From Herbaspirillum chlorophenolicum (GTDB taxonomy: Bacteria > Pseudomonadota > Gammaproteobacteria > Burkholderiales > Burkholderiaceae_D), in assembly GCF_001189955.1 (NCBI RefSeq), contig NZ_LFLT01000026.1:1-64000 (forward strand): a stretch of 64,000 nucleotides of DNA. Direction: 5' to 3'. Positions 17,123 through 25,854 of this stretch are shown here, piece after piece. Within the stretch, counting starts at the first letter, position 1. Every line of letters begins with the position of its first letter. Made by a program: the position numbers and the translations under genes. Under the pieces are notes generated by a model. That model was given only the letters and a program-made list of their open reading frames with translations, was not told where the DNA came from and did not search any database.

Positions 17123-19875
17123 AGCCACGCCCCCTTGCGGCACAAGCCACGCATGTCGCAATACTGGCAGACGGATTCGATGCCGTTGGCGGGCAAGGCG
17201 GCGCCGTGCGCCACCGCTTGCATGGTGGCAGCGATCTGTTGCTTGAGCATCTGCTGCCTTTGCGGGAAATCCGGGGCGGCGGCATCGCCGGTCTTCTTGT
17301 CCGCGCCCAGCTCCAGGGCGACGTAATGCGCGGCGTCGATGCGCCGGTCATCCAGCAGGCCGTAAAAGGCCAACTGGTGATCATCTTCGTCCTTGACCTT
17401 TTGCCGCAGGCTGGCCAGCGGCCGCGTCTTGTAATCCAGCAGCGCGCGCTCGCCCTGCCCGTTCTCGTCGACGCGGTCGAGGCGCCCGTAGAGTTCGATG
17501 GAACCATCTTCCCAGGCCAGCGTGTGCGATAAGGCTTCCTCGCCCATAACGAAATGCCAGCCCTGCGCTTCGCGCTCACCGGCCCACAACAGGTAAGCCG
17601 GGATCACCTTCTGCCAGCGCGCGTAATACGCCAGCGCGGCCGGATGCTGGTTCAGCGCGCGGTTGAAGATCTCGGCCGAGATCGCTTCCAGCAAAGGCGC
17701 GCGCGCCGATGATGGTGTCTGCTCGTCGCGCACCGTCTCGTGGTAGCGCGTCAGTATCTCGTGCAGCCAGCTGCCGTAGTCGCGCTTCTCGGGCATGTCG
17801 GAGAGTTCGTCCATCACCGCCACGCGCAGCATGCGCGATGCGAAGAACTGGTAGGGACAAGCCAGGAAACTGCCATACGAACTCGAAGACAATTTCAGCG
17901 GCAGCAATTCCGGAGCAACCGGCGCGGGCATGGCGGACGCTTGCACCGGCAAGGTCTTTTGCGGCGGCGGCAACTGGATCTCTGCCAGCGCGGGCAAGCC
18001 TTCCTGCGCAAGCTTCAATGCCAGACGCTGTATCCAGGGACTGACCGGATTCGGCTCGCCATCCTGCTGCGTCTGCCAGCACAGCACCACCTCATCGTTC
18101 ACGCACAGCAATTCGGCCAGGTCGCGCAATTGCTGGCGCTGGCGGGAGGCGCGCGTGGCCAGTCCCAATTCGCGCCGCACCGCATTGGAAAAGAACAGGG
18201 TCTCCTGCGGCGGCGACGGCAGGTGGGCGGCATCGGCGCCGATTACCAGCACCGCGTCGAAACGGCGCAGGCGCGCGCCGTTCAACGGCAGCATGACGAC
18301 GCGGCGGTCGGCGATGGGCGGCATGTAGGAGGTCGCATCCAGCCGCAGGTTGAGCAAGGCACGCCATTCGGCGAAGGAGAACTCGTCCTGCAGCGGCGAA
18401 CCGTATTGTTCCGCGGCGATCTCGTCGAGCAGCAGCAGGCATTGCTCGCCGGCCACATCCTGGCGCAGCGCGGCGGCCATGCCGAGCGCATCGATCATCG
18501 CACGCTCGGCCCGGCACCACGCGGCCAATGTCTTGCGTCCGGTGAATTGCGAAGCCTGGCGCGCCAGCGTTGCCACGCATTCCTGGTCTGCACCATCGGC
18601 GGTATCGGCCAATGCGCCCTGCACCGCTTGCCATTCACCGGCGATGTTGTAGCGCCGCAGGCGGGCCTCGATACGCATGACGCAGTCGGCCTTGGCCTCG
18701 TCATCGGGAAAGACGAAGGGGGATTTCAGCAAGTCCAGCAATGCGCTGGTTTCACCGCGCGCGGCGACCACGTCGTTCCAGGCTGCCAGCACGGCGGCGG
18801 CGCGGGTGGTGGAAAGTTTCCAGCCGGTCTCGTCGGCCACGGCCACTTGCGCGCGCTCAAGCAAGGCGCGCAGGCGACGTGCGGTAACGCGGTCTTGCGC
18901 CACCACCGCAATCTCCTGCTTGCCTTGCGCCAGCCAGCGCAGCACGATCTGCGCGCTTTGCACGGCGGCGTCTTCCAGATCGCCGGCGGGGCACAGCGTG
19001 GGCAGCACAGGCGGCGGCAGGTCGCCGGCATCGGAGGGCGGGTATGCGCCCTCCTCGTCCTCAGCCAGTTCGGACCAGGCGTCCATATATAAAGGATGGC
19101 GCTGCGCGATGGCCGGCCGGCTCCAGTCCAGCGTCACCACGCGCACCGTTTCGCGTTCGGCATAGGCGTTCAGGAAAGCGGCGTCCAGTGGTTCAGGTGC
19201 AGTCGGGCTGATCCAGACCAGCGGCATGGAGGCGCGCCCGGCCAGCGCCAGCATCGCCGAAAAGCGTTGGGCAATGCGGTCGCTGGCATCGAGTTGCCCC
19301 TTCCAGACCTGCCACACCAGTTGCGCCTCGTCGGACAGCATGCCGTGCGCCGATGGGGCCAGCGGCTCCAGCAACTGCGCCAGCGCCTGCCGCCAACGGT
19401 TGTCGGCGACATCGGTGGCGCCGGCATTGGCGCGGATCTCGGGCAAGAGCGCCAGCGTCAATTCATCGGAGAGCGACAACAGCGTATGCGCCAGCGGCAG
19501 CAGGTCGGCGTTGCGCCGCGCGGAAAACATTTTCTTCAGCCAGCCATGCTCGCGCAGCTGCGCATAGAGCTGCATGAGGCGTTCGCTTTCCGGAGGCACG
19601 GCCTGCTCATCGGGCGGCAGCATCGCCAGCCAGCCGGACATGGTATTGATGCGCGGCGCCAGATAAGACCGCCCGAGTTCGCGCGTCAATGCGCTTTTGA
19701 AATTCTGCGCATGCGAGAACGCCGGGACCAGCAATTGGCAGGAGGAAAAATCGAGTGCGCCCCCGCCTTGCGACTGCAAGGCGTCGCCCAGCGGCTGGCC
19801 GGCCATGAGCAACAGGCGCACGGCCTGCTGCCAGAAATCGGCGGAAGGCGGGATCGGTATCGTTGCTAAAGGCAT
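17119..19875 (-). CDS. addB: AddB-like PD-(D/E)XK nuclease with Fe-S cysteines
   Basis: 918 aa. Partner of the AddA-like helicase. No intact Walker A is seen, so the helicase-like N-terminal half is probably inactive. The C-terminal nuclease shows GRLDRVDENGQGERALLDYKT (D...DYK catalytic set). Cysteines in FLACPYQFF, about 210 residues upstream, and C-x2-C-x5-C in VCQYCDMRGLC form the four-Cys iron-sulphur pattern of AddB-type nucleases. The start MPLATIPIPPSADFW is chosen over a frame 22 codons longer because nothing upstream looks conserved. The stop overlaps the addA start by 4 nt, so the subunits are translationally coupled. Confidence 0.87.
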   Translation of the reverse strand: MPLATIPIPPSADFWQQAVRLLLMAGQPLGDALQSQGGGALDFSSCQLLVPAFSHAQNFKSALTRELGRSYLAPRINTMSGWLAMLPPDEQAVPPESERLMQLYAQLREHGWLKKMFSARRNADLLPLAHTLLSLSDELTLALLPEIRANAGATDVADNRWRQALAQLLEPLAPSAHGMLSDEAQLVWQVWKGQLDASDRIAQRFSAMLALAGRASMPLVWISPTAPEPLDAAFLNAYAERETVRVVTLDWSRPAIAQRHPLYMDAWSELAEDEEGAYPPSDAGDLPPPVLPTLCPAGDLEDAAVQSAQIVLRWLAQGKQEIAVVAQDRVTARRLRALLERAQVAVADETGWKLSTTRAAAVLAAWNDVVAARGETSALLDLLKSPFVFPDDEAKADCVMRIEARLRRYNIAGEWQAVQGALADTADGADQECVATLARQASQFTGRKTLAAWCRAERAMIDALGMAAALRQDVAGEQCLLLLDEIAAEQYGSPLQDEFSFAEWRALLNLRLDATSYMPPIADRRVVMLPLNGARLRRFDAVLVIGADAAHLPSPPQETLFFSNAVRRELGLATRASRQRQQLRDLAELLCVNDEVVLCWQTQQDGEPNPVSPWIQRLALKLAQEGLPALAEIQLPPPQKTLPVQASAMPAPVAPELLPLKLSSSSYGSFLACPYQFFASRMLRVAVMDELSDMPEKRDYGSWLHEILTRYHETVRDEQTPSSARAPLLEAISAEIFNRALNQHPAALAYYARWQKVIPAYLLWAGEREAQGWHFVMGEEALSHTLAWEDGSIELYGRLDRVDENGQGERALLDYKTRPLASLRQKVKDEDDHQLAFYGLLDDRRIDAAHYVALELGADKKTGDAAAPDFPQRQQMLKQQIAATMQAVAHGAALPANGIESVCQYCDMRGLCRKGAWL

Positions 19876-20304
19876 GCGTGGTCGGTAAAGGGGCGCGGGC
19901 GATTGTATTTTTCTCTCGGCCCGACAGTTTTTATCAATCACAGGGCGTCAACACGCGCCAAATCTGCTGCGCATTGTATGCCAGCGGCGGGGGCGTTTCA
20001 GGCCTTTTTCGGCCAATCTGCCCGCAAATCCGCTGCGGGCGGGGAGCCGGGCCAGCCCGACCCGCTGATGGCGGCTGACAACAACGCCGATGGCGCTGTC
20101 CACACTTTTGCAAAAAATCGGTTATGATTGTTTCCGTACCCCGCCGAATACCCCTGCCGCGCTTCAAAAACAACTTGAATTGGCGCGCAACGACTCCACG
20201 TAGACTCTGCAATTCCGGAAGCGTTGATGGCTGACGCCAGGCAAAATGGTATTTATCCACGGCGCTATTTGACTACTTATACTCCCTCATACCGAGGACA
20301 TGCC
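19876..20304. other. addB-trxA divergent intergenic region
   Basis: 430 bp between the divergent addB and trxA starts, with no credible gene. TATGAT at 20123-20128 and TATACT near 20279 are possible -10 boxes for trxA, but neither has a convincing -35. The short frames here are low-quality. Confidence 0.4.
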
Positions 20305-20631
20305 ATGAGCGAAAACATCAAACATATCTCTGACGCCTCTTTCGAAGCCGATGTGCTGAAGTCCGACAAACCCGTCCTGGTCGATTTCTGGGCCGAATGG
20401 TGCGGCCCCTGCAAGGCGATCGCCCCGATTCTGGAAGAAGTCGCCAAGGAATACGACGGCAAGCTGCAGATCGCCAAGCTGGATGTCGATTCCAACCAGG
20501 CCATTCCCGCCAAGTTCGGCATCCGCGGCATTCCGACGCTGATCCTGTTCAAGAACGGCGCAGCCGCTGCCCAGAAGGTCGGCGCACTGGCCAAGGGCCA
20601 GCTGACTTCCTTCATCGACAGCAACATCTGA
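20305..20631 (+). CDS. trxA: Thioredoxin 1
   Basis: 108 aa, normal length. Cytoplasmic disulphide reductase with the active site WCGPC (C33, C36) in [19 protein letters not shown], and the cis-proline loop [13 protein letters not shown]. Supplies electrons to ribonucleotide reductase, PAPS reductase and methionine sulphoxide reductases. The start [10 protein letters not shown] follows CCGAGGACATGCC (GAGG site); the 27-codon upstream extension of the frame is not thioredoxin-like. It sits 129 bp before rho, the usual trxA-rho arrangement of proteobacteria. Confidence 0.96.
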   Translation: MSENIKHISDASFEADVLKSDKPVLVDFWAEWCGPCKAIAPILEEVAKEYDGKLQIAKLDVDSNQAIPAKFGIRGIPTLILFKNGAAAAQKVGALAKGQLTSFIDSNI

Positions 20632-20760
20632 TCATGTTCCAGACGGTGGCGCGCCCGCGCCACCGTTCGCTTGATGCAGGTTCCCGCACCAAGCACATTC
20701 TTTGACTCACACCACGCAACTCCCTCCCCCACCTTTATTTTTCCCGTCCCGGGACATCAT

Positions 20761-22023
20761 ATGCACTTATCAGAACTAAAAGCGATGCACGTCTCTGCGT
20801 TGCTGGAAATGGCAATCAGCCTGGACATCGAGAATGCTGCGCGCCTGCGCAAACAGGAACTGATGTTCGCGATCCTGAAGAAACGCGCGAAATCAGGAGA
20901 ACAGATTTTCGGCGATGGCGCCCTTGAAGTGTTGCCTGACGGCTTCGGCTTCCTGCGCTCGCCCGACGCCAGCTACATGGCGTCCACCGACGACATTTAC
21001 ATTTCGCCCTCGCAGATCCGCCGCTTCAACCTGCACACCGGCGATTCCATCGAAGGCGAAGTCCGCACCCCCAAGGATGGCGAGCGCTATTTCGCGCTGG
21101 TCAAGGTCGACAAGGTCAACGGCGAACCGCCGGAAGCCTCCAAACACCGCATCCTGTTTGAAAACCTCACGCCGCTGCACCCCAACAAGCTGCTGCAGCT
21201 CGAGCGCGACATGCGCGGCGAGGAAAACATCACTGGCCGCATCATCGACCTGATCGCCCCGGTCGGCCGCGGCCAGCGCGGCCTACTGGTGGCCTCGCCC
21301 AAGTCCGGCAAATCGGTGATGCTGCAGCACATCGCGCACGCCATCACCACCAACCACCCCGACACCGTGATGATCGTCCTGCTGATCGACGAACGTCCGG
21401 AAGAAGTGACCGAAATGCAGCGCTCGGTGCGCGGCGAAGTCGTGGCATCGACTTTCGACGAACCGGCCACGCGCCACGTGCAGGTCGCTGAAATGGTGCT
21501 GGAAAAAGCCAAGCGCCTGGTCGAAATGAAGAAGGATGTGGTGATCCTGCTGGACTCCATCACCCGCCTGGCGCGCGCCTACAACACCGTGATCCCGGCC
21601 TCCGGCAAGGTGCTGACCGGCGGCGTGGACGCCAACGCCCTGCAACGCCCGAAGCGCTTCTTCGGTGCTGCCCGTAACGTCGAAGAAGGCGGCTCGCTGA
21701 CCATCATCGCCACTGCGCTGATCGAAACCGGTTCGCGCATGGACGACGTGATCTACGAAGAATTCAAGGGCACCGGCAACATGGAAGTGCACCTGGAGCG
21801 CCGCCTGGCCGAGAAGCGCGTCTACCCGGCCATCAACCTGTCCAAGTCCGGCACCCGCCGTGAAGAGCTGTTGATCAAGCCGGACCAGTTGCAAAAGATC
21901 TGGGTGCTGCGCAAGCTGATGTACGACATGGACGAGATCGAGGCGATGGAATTCATCCTGGACAAGATGAAATCCACCAAGAACAACGCCGAGTTCTTCG
22001 ATATGATGCGCCGGGGCAACTAA
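20761..22023 (+). CDS. rho: Transcription termination factor Rho
   Basis: 420 aa, typical length. Hexameric RNA-dependent ATPase that ends untranslated transcripts. The N-terminal Rho-N helix bundle is [18 protein letters not shown], then the cold-shock-like RNA-binding fold with [10 protein letters not shown]. The ATPase core has Walker A SPKSGKS, Walker [17 protein letters not shown] and the Q/R loops. The ATG at 20761 with a GGGA site is the family start; the 30-codon upstream extension is spurious. A GC-rich hairpin follows the stop. rpmE2, commonly the next gene, is displaced here by a ~3-kb module. Confidence 0.97.
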   Translation: MHLSELKAMHVSALLEMAISLDIENAARLRKQELMFAILKKRAKSGEQIFGDGALEVLPDGFGFLRSPDASYMASTDDIYISPSQIRRFNLHTGDSIEGEVRTPKDGERYFALVKVDKVNGEPPEASKHRILFENLTPLHPNKLLQLERDMRGEENITGRIIDLIAPVGRGQRGLLVASPKSGKSVMLQHIAHAITTNHPDTVMIVLLIDERPEEVTEMQRSVRGEVVASTFDEPATRHVQVAEMVLEKAKRLVEMKKDVVILLDSITRLARAYNTVIPASGKVLTGGVDANALQRPKRFFGAARNVEEGGSLTIIATALIETGSRMDDVIYEEFKGTGNMEVHLERRLAEKRVYPAINLSKSGTRREELLIKPDQLQKIWVLRKLMYDMDEIEAMEFILDKMKSTKNNAEFFDMMRRGN

Positions 22024-22037
22024 GTCCTTTCCCCATC

Positions 22038-22064
22038 CGGTCGCTGCCGCCCTGGCAGCGACCG
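22038..22064. terminator. Hairpin between convergent rho and cupredoxin genes
   Basis: CGGTCGCTGCC (22038-22048) pairs with GGCAGCGACCG (22054-22064), a perfect 11-bp stem with a 5-nt loop. No T-run follows on either strand, so it may protect 3' ends or act as a weak bidirectional terminator. Confidence 0.5.
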
Positions 22065-22109
22065 CGTCCCACAGAATCCTCCCCCTTCGGCAGGAAAACG
22101 TTTTTTGCG

Positions 22110-22472
22110 TCAGGTAACGACGATGGTGCCGGACATGTTTTCATGGCCCGAACCGCAAAAGATGTCGCAATAGAATGTAAATTCCCCAGCCTTGTCCGGG
22201 ACGACCCGCACCCGTGATACCGCGCCCGGCACAATGTCGGTACGTACCCCGAAGTCCGGCGCATTGAACCCCATCGTCAGGTCGAGACTGGTGAACTCCA
22301 ATACCGCCGGCACGCCTTTCTGCAGCTTGATGATATTGGGCGTGAAGTCGAACTTCTTTGCCGTCACCTTGATGACGCGTTCCTTAGCCCGCCCGAACGC
22401 GACGGCCAGGGTGCCAAGCCCGGCCGCGGCCCCTCCGAGCAGCAATACGCGCCGTGTTTTATCGATGCTCAT
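22110..22472 (-). CDS. Tat-exported cupredoxin-domain protein (CuA/COX2-like)
   Basis: 120 aa. The N-terminus MSIDKTRRVLLLGGAAAGLG has a twin-arginine-like signal followed by a hydrophobic stretch. The C-terminus CDIFCGSGHENM gives the C-x3-C-x3-H-x2-M copper-binding loop of CuA domains. The usual first His ligand is replaced: the position reads DLTMGFNAPDFG where relatives have a T-H-G/S-F pattern, so the site may be altered or mononuclear. The start overlaps the phosphoesterase stop by 4 nt. It is part of a unit that appears to be driven by the divergent ECF sigma factor; a periplasmic redox or copper role is inferred. Confidence 0.78.
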   Translation of the reverse strand: MSIDKTRRVLLLGGAAAGLGTLAVAFGRAKERVIKVTAKKFDFTPNIIKLQKGVPAVLEFTSLDLTMGFNAPDFGVRTDIVPGAVSRVRVVPDKAGEFTFYCDIFCGSGHENMSGTIVVT

Positions 22473-23371
22473 GATTTCACCGCTCCGATGGCAAGTTCGG
22501 TCATCGCATATTCCGCATTGCGCGGCTCGGATCTGACCGTCCGCACGCCCAGCCCCTGGTAGGGATGCGCGTCATCCCAGGGCAAAGGCGTGCGCTTGGG
22601 CTGCGAACCCGGCGCCGGCAAGGAGAAAATCAGCGACTTGGCGGAGTGGTGCGCGATATGCCCGGTCATGTGGTGGTTTTCCTGGTGGATATGGCCGTAG
22701 AAGACGGTGACGTTGGCGTGCGGCATCAGCAGTTCAACCGCCTTGGCGCCGTCGCGCGTGGCCCAATCCCATTGCGGATACAAGTCGAACAACGGACGAT
22801 GCGCAAATACGACGATCCTGGCATCAGGCGGCAACCGCTGCAGATCGGCGGCCAGCCAGGCGAGCTGCTCGTCGCCAATCTTCGCAGCCGGATCGGAGAC
22901 ATTGTCCAGCACGATGAAATGGACGCCCTTGTGCTCGAAGGTGTAATGCGTCTTGCCGAAAAATTCCTGGTAGGCAGCGCCGTTATCCAGCGCAGCATCG
23001 TGCTCTCCGGGCATGAAGTACACTGTCTTCACCCTGAGCGCGGATACGATGTCCTTGAATTCGGCCAGCCGCTGCCGGCGTTCTTTCGGGTCGTCCGTGG
23101 TGTGCGTCAGGTCGCCCGTGAATACGATGAAATCCGGCAACTGCTCCAGGCTGTTTACCGTCGCCACGGCTTTTTTGAGCGTCCCTCTCGCATCCGGATT
23201 GGGGGCCCCTTCAAAACCCCAATGGGAATCCGACAGTTGCACAAAGAAGAAATCCTCGGCCGCGGCGCCGGCATCCGCCGCCGCAGCCCATCCGCTCAAT
23301 CCAGAGGCATAAATGACCCCGCCCAGCCCGGCCAAGCGAAGAAACTTGCGCCTGTTCATCTCATTGTCCAT
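22469..23371 (-). CDS. Tat-exported calcineurin-like metallophosphoesterase
   Basis: 300 aa. The N-terminus has MNRRKFLRLAGLGG, a good twin-arginine signal, so the product is exported folded. Metallophosphoesterase motifs in order are QLSDSHW (D-x-H), FTGDLTH (GD), MPGEHDAA (normally GNHD, here Glu for Asn), FAHRP and YGHIHQENHH. The start MDNEMNRRKF is set by TGGAGG five nt upstream; the frame extends 21 codons further into the promoter. The substrate is unknown. It is translationally coupled to the cupredoxin gene and lies downstream of an ECF-type promoter shared in sequence with the divergent sigma gene. Confidence 0.85.
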   Translation of the reverse strand: MDNEMNRRKFLRLAGLGGVIYASGLSGWAAAADAGAAAEDFFFVQLSDSHWGFEGAPNPDARGTLKKAVATVNSLEQLPDFIVFTGDLTHTTDDPKERRQRLAEFKDIVSALRVKTVYFMPGEHDAALDNGAAYQEFFGKTHYTFEHKGVHFIVLDNVSDPAAKIGDEQLAWLAADLQRLPPDARIVVFAHRPLFDLYPQWDWATRDGAKAVELLMPHANVTVFYGHIHQENHHMTGHIAHHSAKSLIFSLPAPGSQPKRTPLPWDDAHPYQGLGVRTVRSEPRNAEYAMTELAIGAVKS

Positions 23372-23413
23372 CACGACCTCCACGGTTGGATCGATCACAC
23401 GATCGATACCCCC

Positions 23414-23443
23414 ATGAACCGCCGCCGTTAACAATTTATTCCC
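23414..23443 (-). promoter_or_regulatory. Putative ECF-sigma promoter of the phosphoesterase-cupredoxin unit
   Basis: The minus strand reads GGGAATAAA (23443-23435), 15 nt, then GTTCAT (23419-23414). The -35 and the spacing are identical to those of the divergent promoter at 23461. Transcription would begin ~35 nt before the phosphoesterase ATG. Confidence 0.6.
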
Positions 23444-23460
23444 GCCATTGCCGCCGATTC

Positions 23461-23490
23461 GGGAATAAATTTACCGTGATGCCAGTCTTG
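23461..23490 (+). promoter_or_regulatory. Putative ECF-sigma promoter of the sigma/anti-sigma operon
   Basis: GGGAATAAA (23461-23469), 15 nt, then GTCTTG (23485-23490). GGAA-type -35 and GTC-type -10 elements are typical of ECF sigma factors. It implies autoregulation, and places the start point beyond the GTG at 23490, so translation must begin at the ATG at 23517. Confidence 0.6.
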
Positions 23491-23516
23491 TGGTGATACC
23501 CCATGGAAACGCGAGC

Positions 23517-24065
23517 ATGATCGACTCAACAAGGAATGGACGATTCCAAATGCTGGTGATGCCGCATCTGAACTCGGCATTCAACCTGGCCTGCTGGCTG
23601 ACGCGCAGCCGCCACGATGCGGAAGACCTGGTGCAAGAAGCCTGCTTGCGCGCTTTCAGGTTTTTTGACGGTTTCCATGGCGAGGATGCCCGTGCGTGGC
23701 TGCTCACCATCGTGCGCAACACTTTTTACTCCTGGTACCAGGAGCGCCACGCGCAACCGCAGAACACGCCATTCGACGAAGAATTCCATAGCCTCGACAT
23801 GGCGGGCGCCATCGGTATGCCGGAGCGCGACAACAATCCTGAAAAACTGCTGATGCGCAAGGACTGCGAACGCCAGTTGCAACGAGGGCTCGCTGCCTTG
23901 CCGCTGGAATTTCGCGAGGTCATGGTCCTGCGGGAGCTGGAGGATCTGTCGTACAAGCAAATCGCCGGCATCGTCGGCATCCCGATCGGCACGGTCATGT
24001 CCCGGCTCGGACGCGGCCGCAAGCTCCTGGCAACCATTCTGGCCCCGGGCAATCAGGAGGAATAA
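23517..24065 (+). CDS. ECF-family RNA polymerase sigma factor
   Basis: 182 aa. Sigma region 2 is SAFNLACWLTRSRHDAEDLVQEACLRAFRFFDGF, with DAWLLTIVRN-like ARAWLLTIVRNTFYSWYQ following. Region 4 is LPLEFREVMVLRELEDLSYKQIAGIVGIPIGTVMSRLGRGRKLL. I chose the ATG (MIDSTRNGRF) over the GTG nine codons upstream because the predicted promoter -10 overlaps that GTG. The stop and the anti-sigma start overlap (TAATG), with an AGGAGG site in the 3' end of this gene. It probably controls its own operon and the divergent Tat-exported phosphoesterase/cupredoxin genes. Confidence 0.9.
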   Translation: MIDSTRNGRFQMLVMPHLNSAFNLACWLTRSRHDAEDLVQEACLRAFRFFDGFHGEDARAWLLTIVRNTFYSWYQERHAQPQNTPFDEEFHSLDMAGAIGMPERDNNPEKLLMRKDCERQLQRGLAALPLEFREVMVLRELEDLSYKQIAGIVGIPIGTVMSRLGRGRKLLATILAPGNQEE

Positions 24066-24829
24066 TGGACCATAGCGAAATCATCGAACTGTTGCCCGCT
24101 TATGCCGATCAGGAACTTGGCATTGCCGAGACGCTGGCCGTGCAGCGCCATCTTGATGCTTGCCCGGAATGCCGGCGCGAATATGAAGCGCAGGCAGCGT
24201 TCGGCAAGCGGATCCGCAAAGAAGCCATCTACTTCAATGCGCCCGCAGACCTTGCCGCGCGTATCGGCGGCGCATTGCCGCAAGACAAGCCGCGCCGCCC
24301 TGATCGCGCCAAGAGATGGAATTTCAGCTGGCTGCAGGCCGGCGCCGCCATGGCCACATTGCTGGTCGCCGTCTGGAGCGTCGGCCTGTATGTCAGCCTG
24401 CCGTCGGCGCAGGAACGCATGGCCGACGAAATCATTTCCAGCCACGTCCGCTCGCTGCAGGCGGATCACCTGACCGATGTCGCCTCCACCGACCAGCATA
24501 CGGTGAAGCCATGGTTCAACGGCAAGCTGAATTTTTCGCCGCCGGTCGTCGATCTTGCGGCGCAAGGATTTGTCCTGGAAGGCGGGAGGCTGGACTATCT
24601 GGACGGCCATCCGGTGGCGGCGCTCATCTATCGCCGCCAGAAGCATCCGATTAATCTGTATATCTGGCCAGCCGCGACCAAAGATGCCGGGCCACAGGTG
24701 GAAACCGGCCGCGGTTACCACCTGGTGCACTGGACGGCGGATGACATGAATTACTGGGCGGTCTCCGACGTGGCTGAAAACGAATTGCTGAGATTTTCAG
24801 GCATATTGCGCCTGGCGACGCACCAGTAG
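24065..24829 (+). CDS. Membrane anti-sigma factor with zf-HC2 (ZAS-type) domain
   Basis: 254 aa. The N-terminal zinc-binding anti-sigma motif is RHLDACPECRREY (H-x3-C-x2-C), about residues 29-36. One membrane segment follows at about residues 94-117 (WLQAGAAMATLLVAVWSVGLYV), and the C-terminal ~135 residues should be periplasmic. The arrangement is that of an RsiW/ChrR-like anti-sigma (COG5662) that holds the ECF sigma factor until an envelope signal releases it. It overlaps the sigma gene by 1 nt (TAATG) and has the strong AGGAGG site of that junction. The signal is unknown; the redox/copper partner genes suggest oxidative or metal stress. Confidence 0.88.
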   Translation: MDHSEIIELLPAYADQELGIAETLAVQRHLDACPECRREYEAQAAFGKRIRKEAIYFNAPADLAARIGGALPQDKPRRPDRAKRWNFSWLQAGAAMATLLVAVWSVGLYVSLPSAQERMADEIISSHVRSLQADHLTDVASTDQHTVKPWFNGKLNFSPPVVDLAAQGFVLEGGRLDYLDGHPVAALIYRRQKHPINLYIWPAATKDAGPQVETGRGYHLVHWTADDMNYWAVSDVAENELLRFSGILRLATHQ

Positions 24830-25008
24830 GCATGAGCGCAAAAACGGCGGCCGGCAGCGCCCCTGCAAAGGCAAAACATTTCCTATTGAACAACTGCGCA
24901 GCTACTTGCATGGGGAATGGATATGTTGCGCCGGCCCCGGGTGGACGGCGATCCGTTGAGGAATGTTGCGGAAAACAACAGGGGCATGGATTGGGGGCAT
25001 GACAGGAT

Positions 25009-25039
25009 TTGACGCAAATACATGATTTCATTGTATAAT
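25009..25039 (+). promoter_or_regulatory. Candidate sigma-70 promoter of rpmE2
   Basis: TTGACG (25009-25014) and a perfect TATAAT (25034-25039) with a 19-nt spacer, two longer than ideal. It lies 100 bp before rpmE2, in a 309-bp stretch with no gene, and shows rpmE2 has its own promoter apart from rho. Confidence 0.55.
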
Positions 25040-25138
25040 TTCGGACTTTTCCAAACCGGCAAGTGATCGACAATCGGGTCAAGAAGCAGTGCGACCGACG
25101 AAGTGGTGATTGGCTACCAAACTACCCTGAGGCAGAAA

Positions 25139-25411
25139 ATGAAAGAAGGCATCCACCCGGATTACCGCGAAGTCCTGTTCCACGACGTGTCGAACGACTT
25201 CAAGTTCATCACCCGTTCGACCATCGGCACCCGCGAAACCGCAGAATTCGAAGGCAAGCAATACCCGCTGGTGAAGATCGAAGTGTCGGCAGAATCGCAC
25301 CCGTTCTACACCGGCAAGCACAAGATCGTCGACACCGCTGGCCGCGTCGAGAAGTTCCGTCAGAAGTTCGGTTCGGTTGGCTCGAAGACTGCAGTCTCGA
25401 AGTCGGCTTAA
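25139..25411 (+). CDS. rpmE2: 50S ribosomal protein L31 type B
   Basis: 90 aa, [28 protein letters not shown]...[26 protein letters not shown]. Type B L31 lacks the CxxC zinc-binding cysteines of type A and is the zinc-independent form; no cysteine occurs in this protein. The start follows CCCTGAGGCAGAAA (GAGG site). The C-terminal tail after RQKFG is a short Ser/Lys-rich extension. In related bacteria it commonly follows rho directly. Confidence 0.94.
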   Translation: MKEGIHPDYREVLFHDVSNDFKFITRSTIGTRETAEFEGKQYPLVKIEVSAESHPFYTGKHKIVDTAGRVEKFRQKFGSVGSKTAVSKSA

Positions 25412-25426
25412 TCCGCGCTTTCTCCG

Positions 25427-25454
25427 AAAAAGGCAGCTCCGGCTGCCTTTTTTG
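25427..25454 (+). terminator. rpmE2 rho-independent terminator
   Basis: AAAAAGGCAGC (to 25436) pairs with GCTGCCTTTTTT (from 25442) around a short loop, with T-run TTTTTTG. It lies 16 bp past the stop. Confidence 0.85.
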
Positions 25455-25854
25455 TTTGCGCGTTCGGGATCTCATGCCATGTTGTTGAACGCTCCCGAAT
25501 GAGATTGGGAACAGCTTCCTCGTGCACCGTTGTCTGCGCACCGCAACAGCAAACCCAAATGCCTTGCCGGCAAACCGCTGTGTAGCAGTCAGAAACAACT
25601 ATTTACGGGGAATTGCTGCACAATAACGGCTGCGTAAAATTGTCCCGGCGAACAACGTTCAAATATCCGGGATGCCAGCTGCGGCACAGATGAAAATGCC
25701 GGTGCGCAGCCAGCCCGCCGCGCTACCGCGGCCGCAAAAATAATGGCCCAGGCGCGCAAATGAGGCGCACCGCACCGGCCGCAATGTTGCCCGCGCCGTA
25801 TCGGCGCCGGGTCCGAACCGATCAGCACGACAAGACAAGAGCAATAACATCTTG
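25455..25854. other. rpmE2-glycosyltransferase intergenic region
   Basis: 400 bp without a credible gene. TTGCTG (25613-25618), 16 nt, TAAAAT (25635-25640) is a possible promoter for the glycosyltransferase and MATE genes, leaving a ~200-nt leader. Confidence 0.35.

Noticed and set aside
14885-17326. 813-codon plus-strand frame opposite addA
   Set aside because: Shadow frame of a GC-rich helicase gene whose motifs are complete on the other strand.
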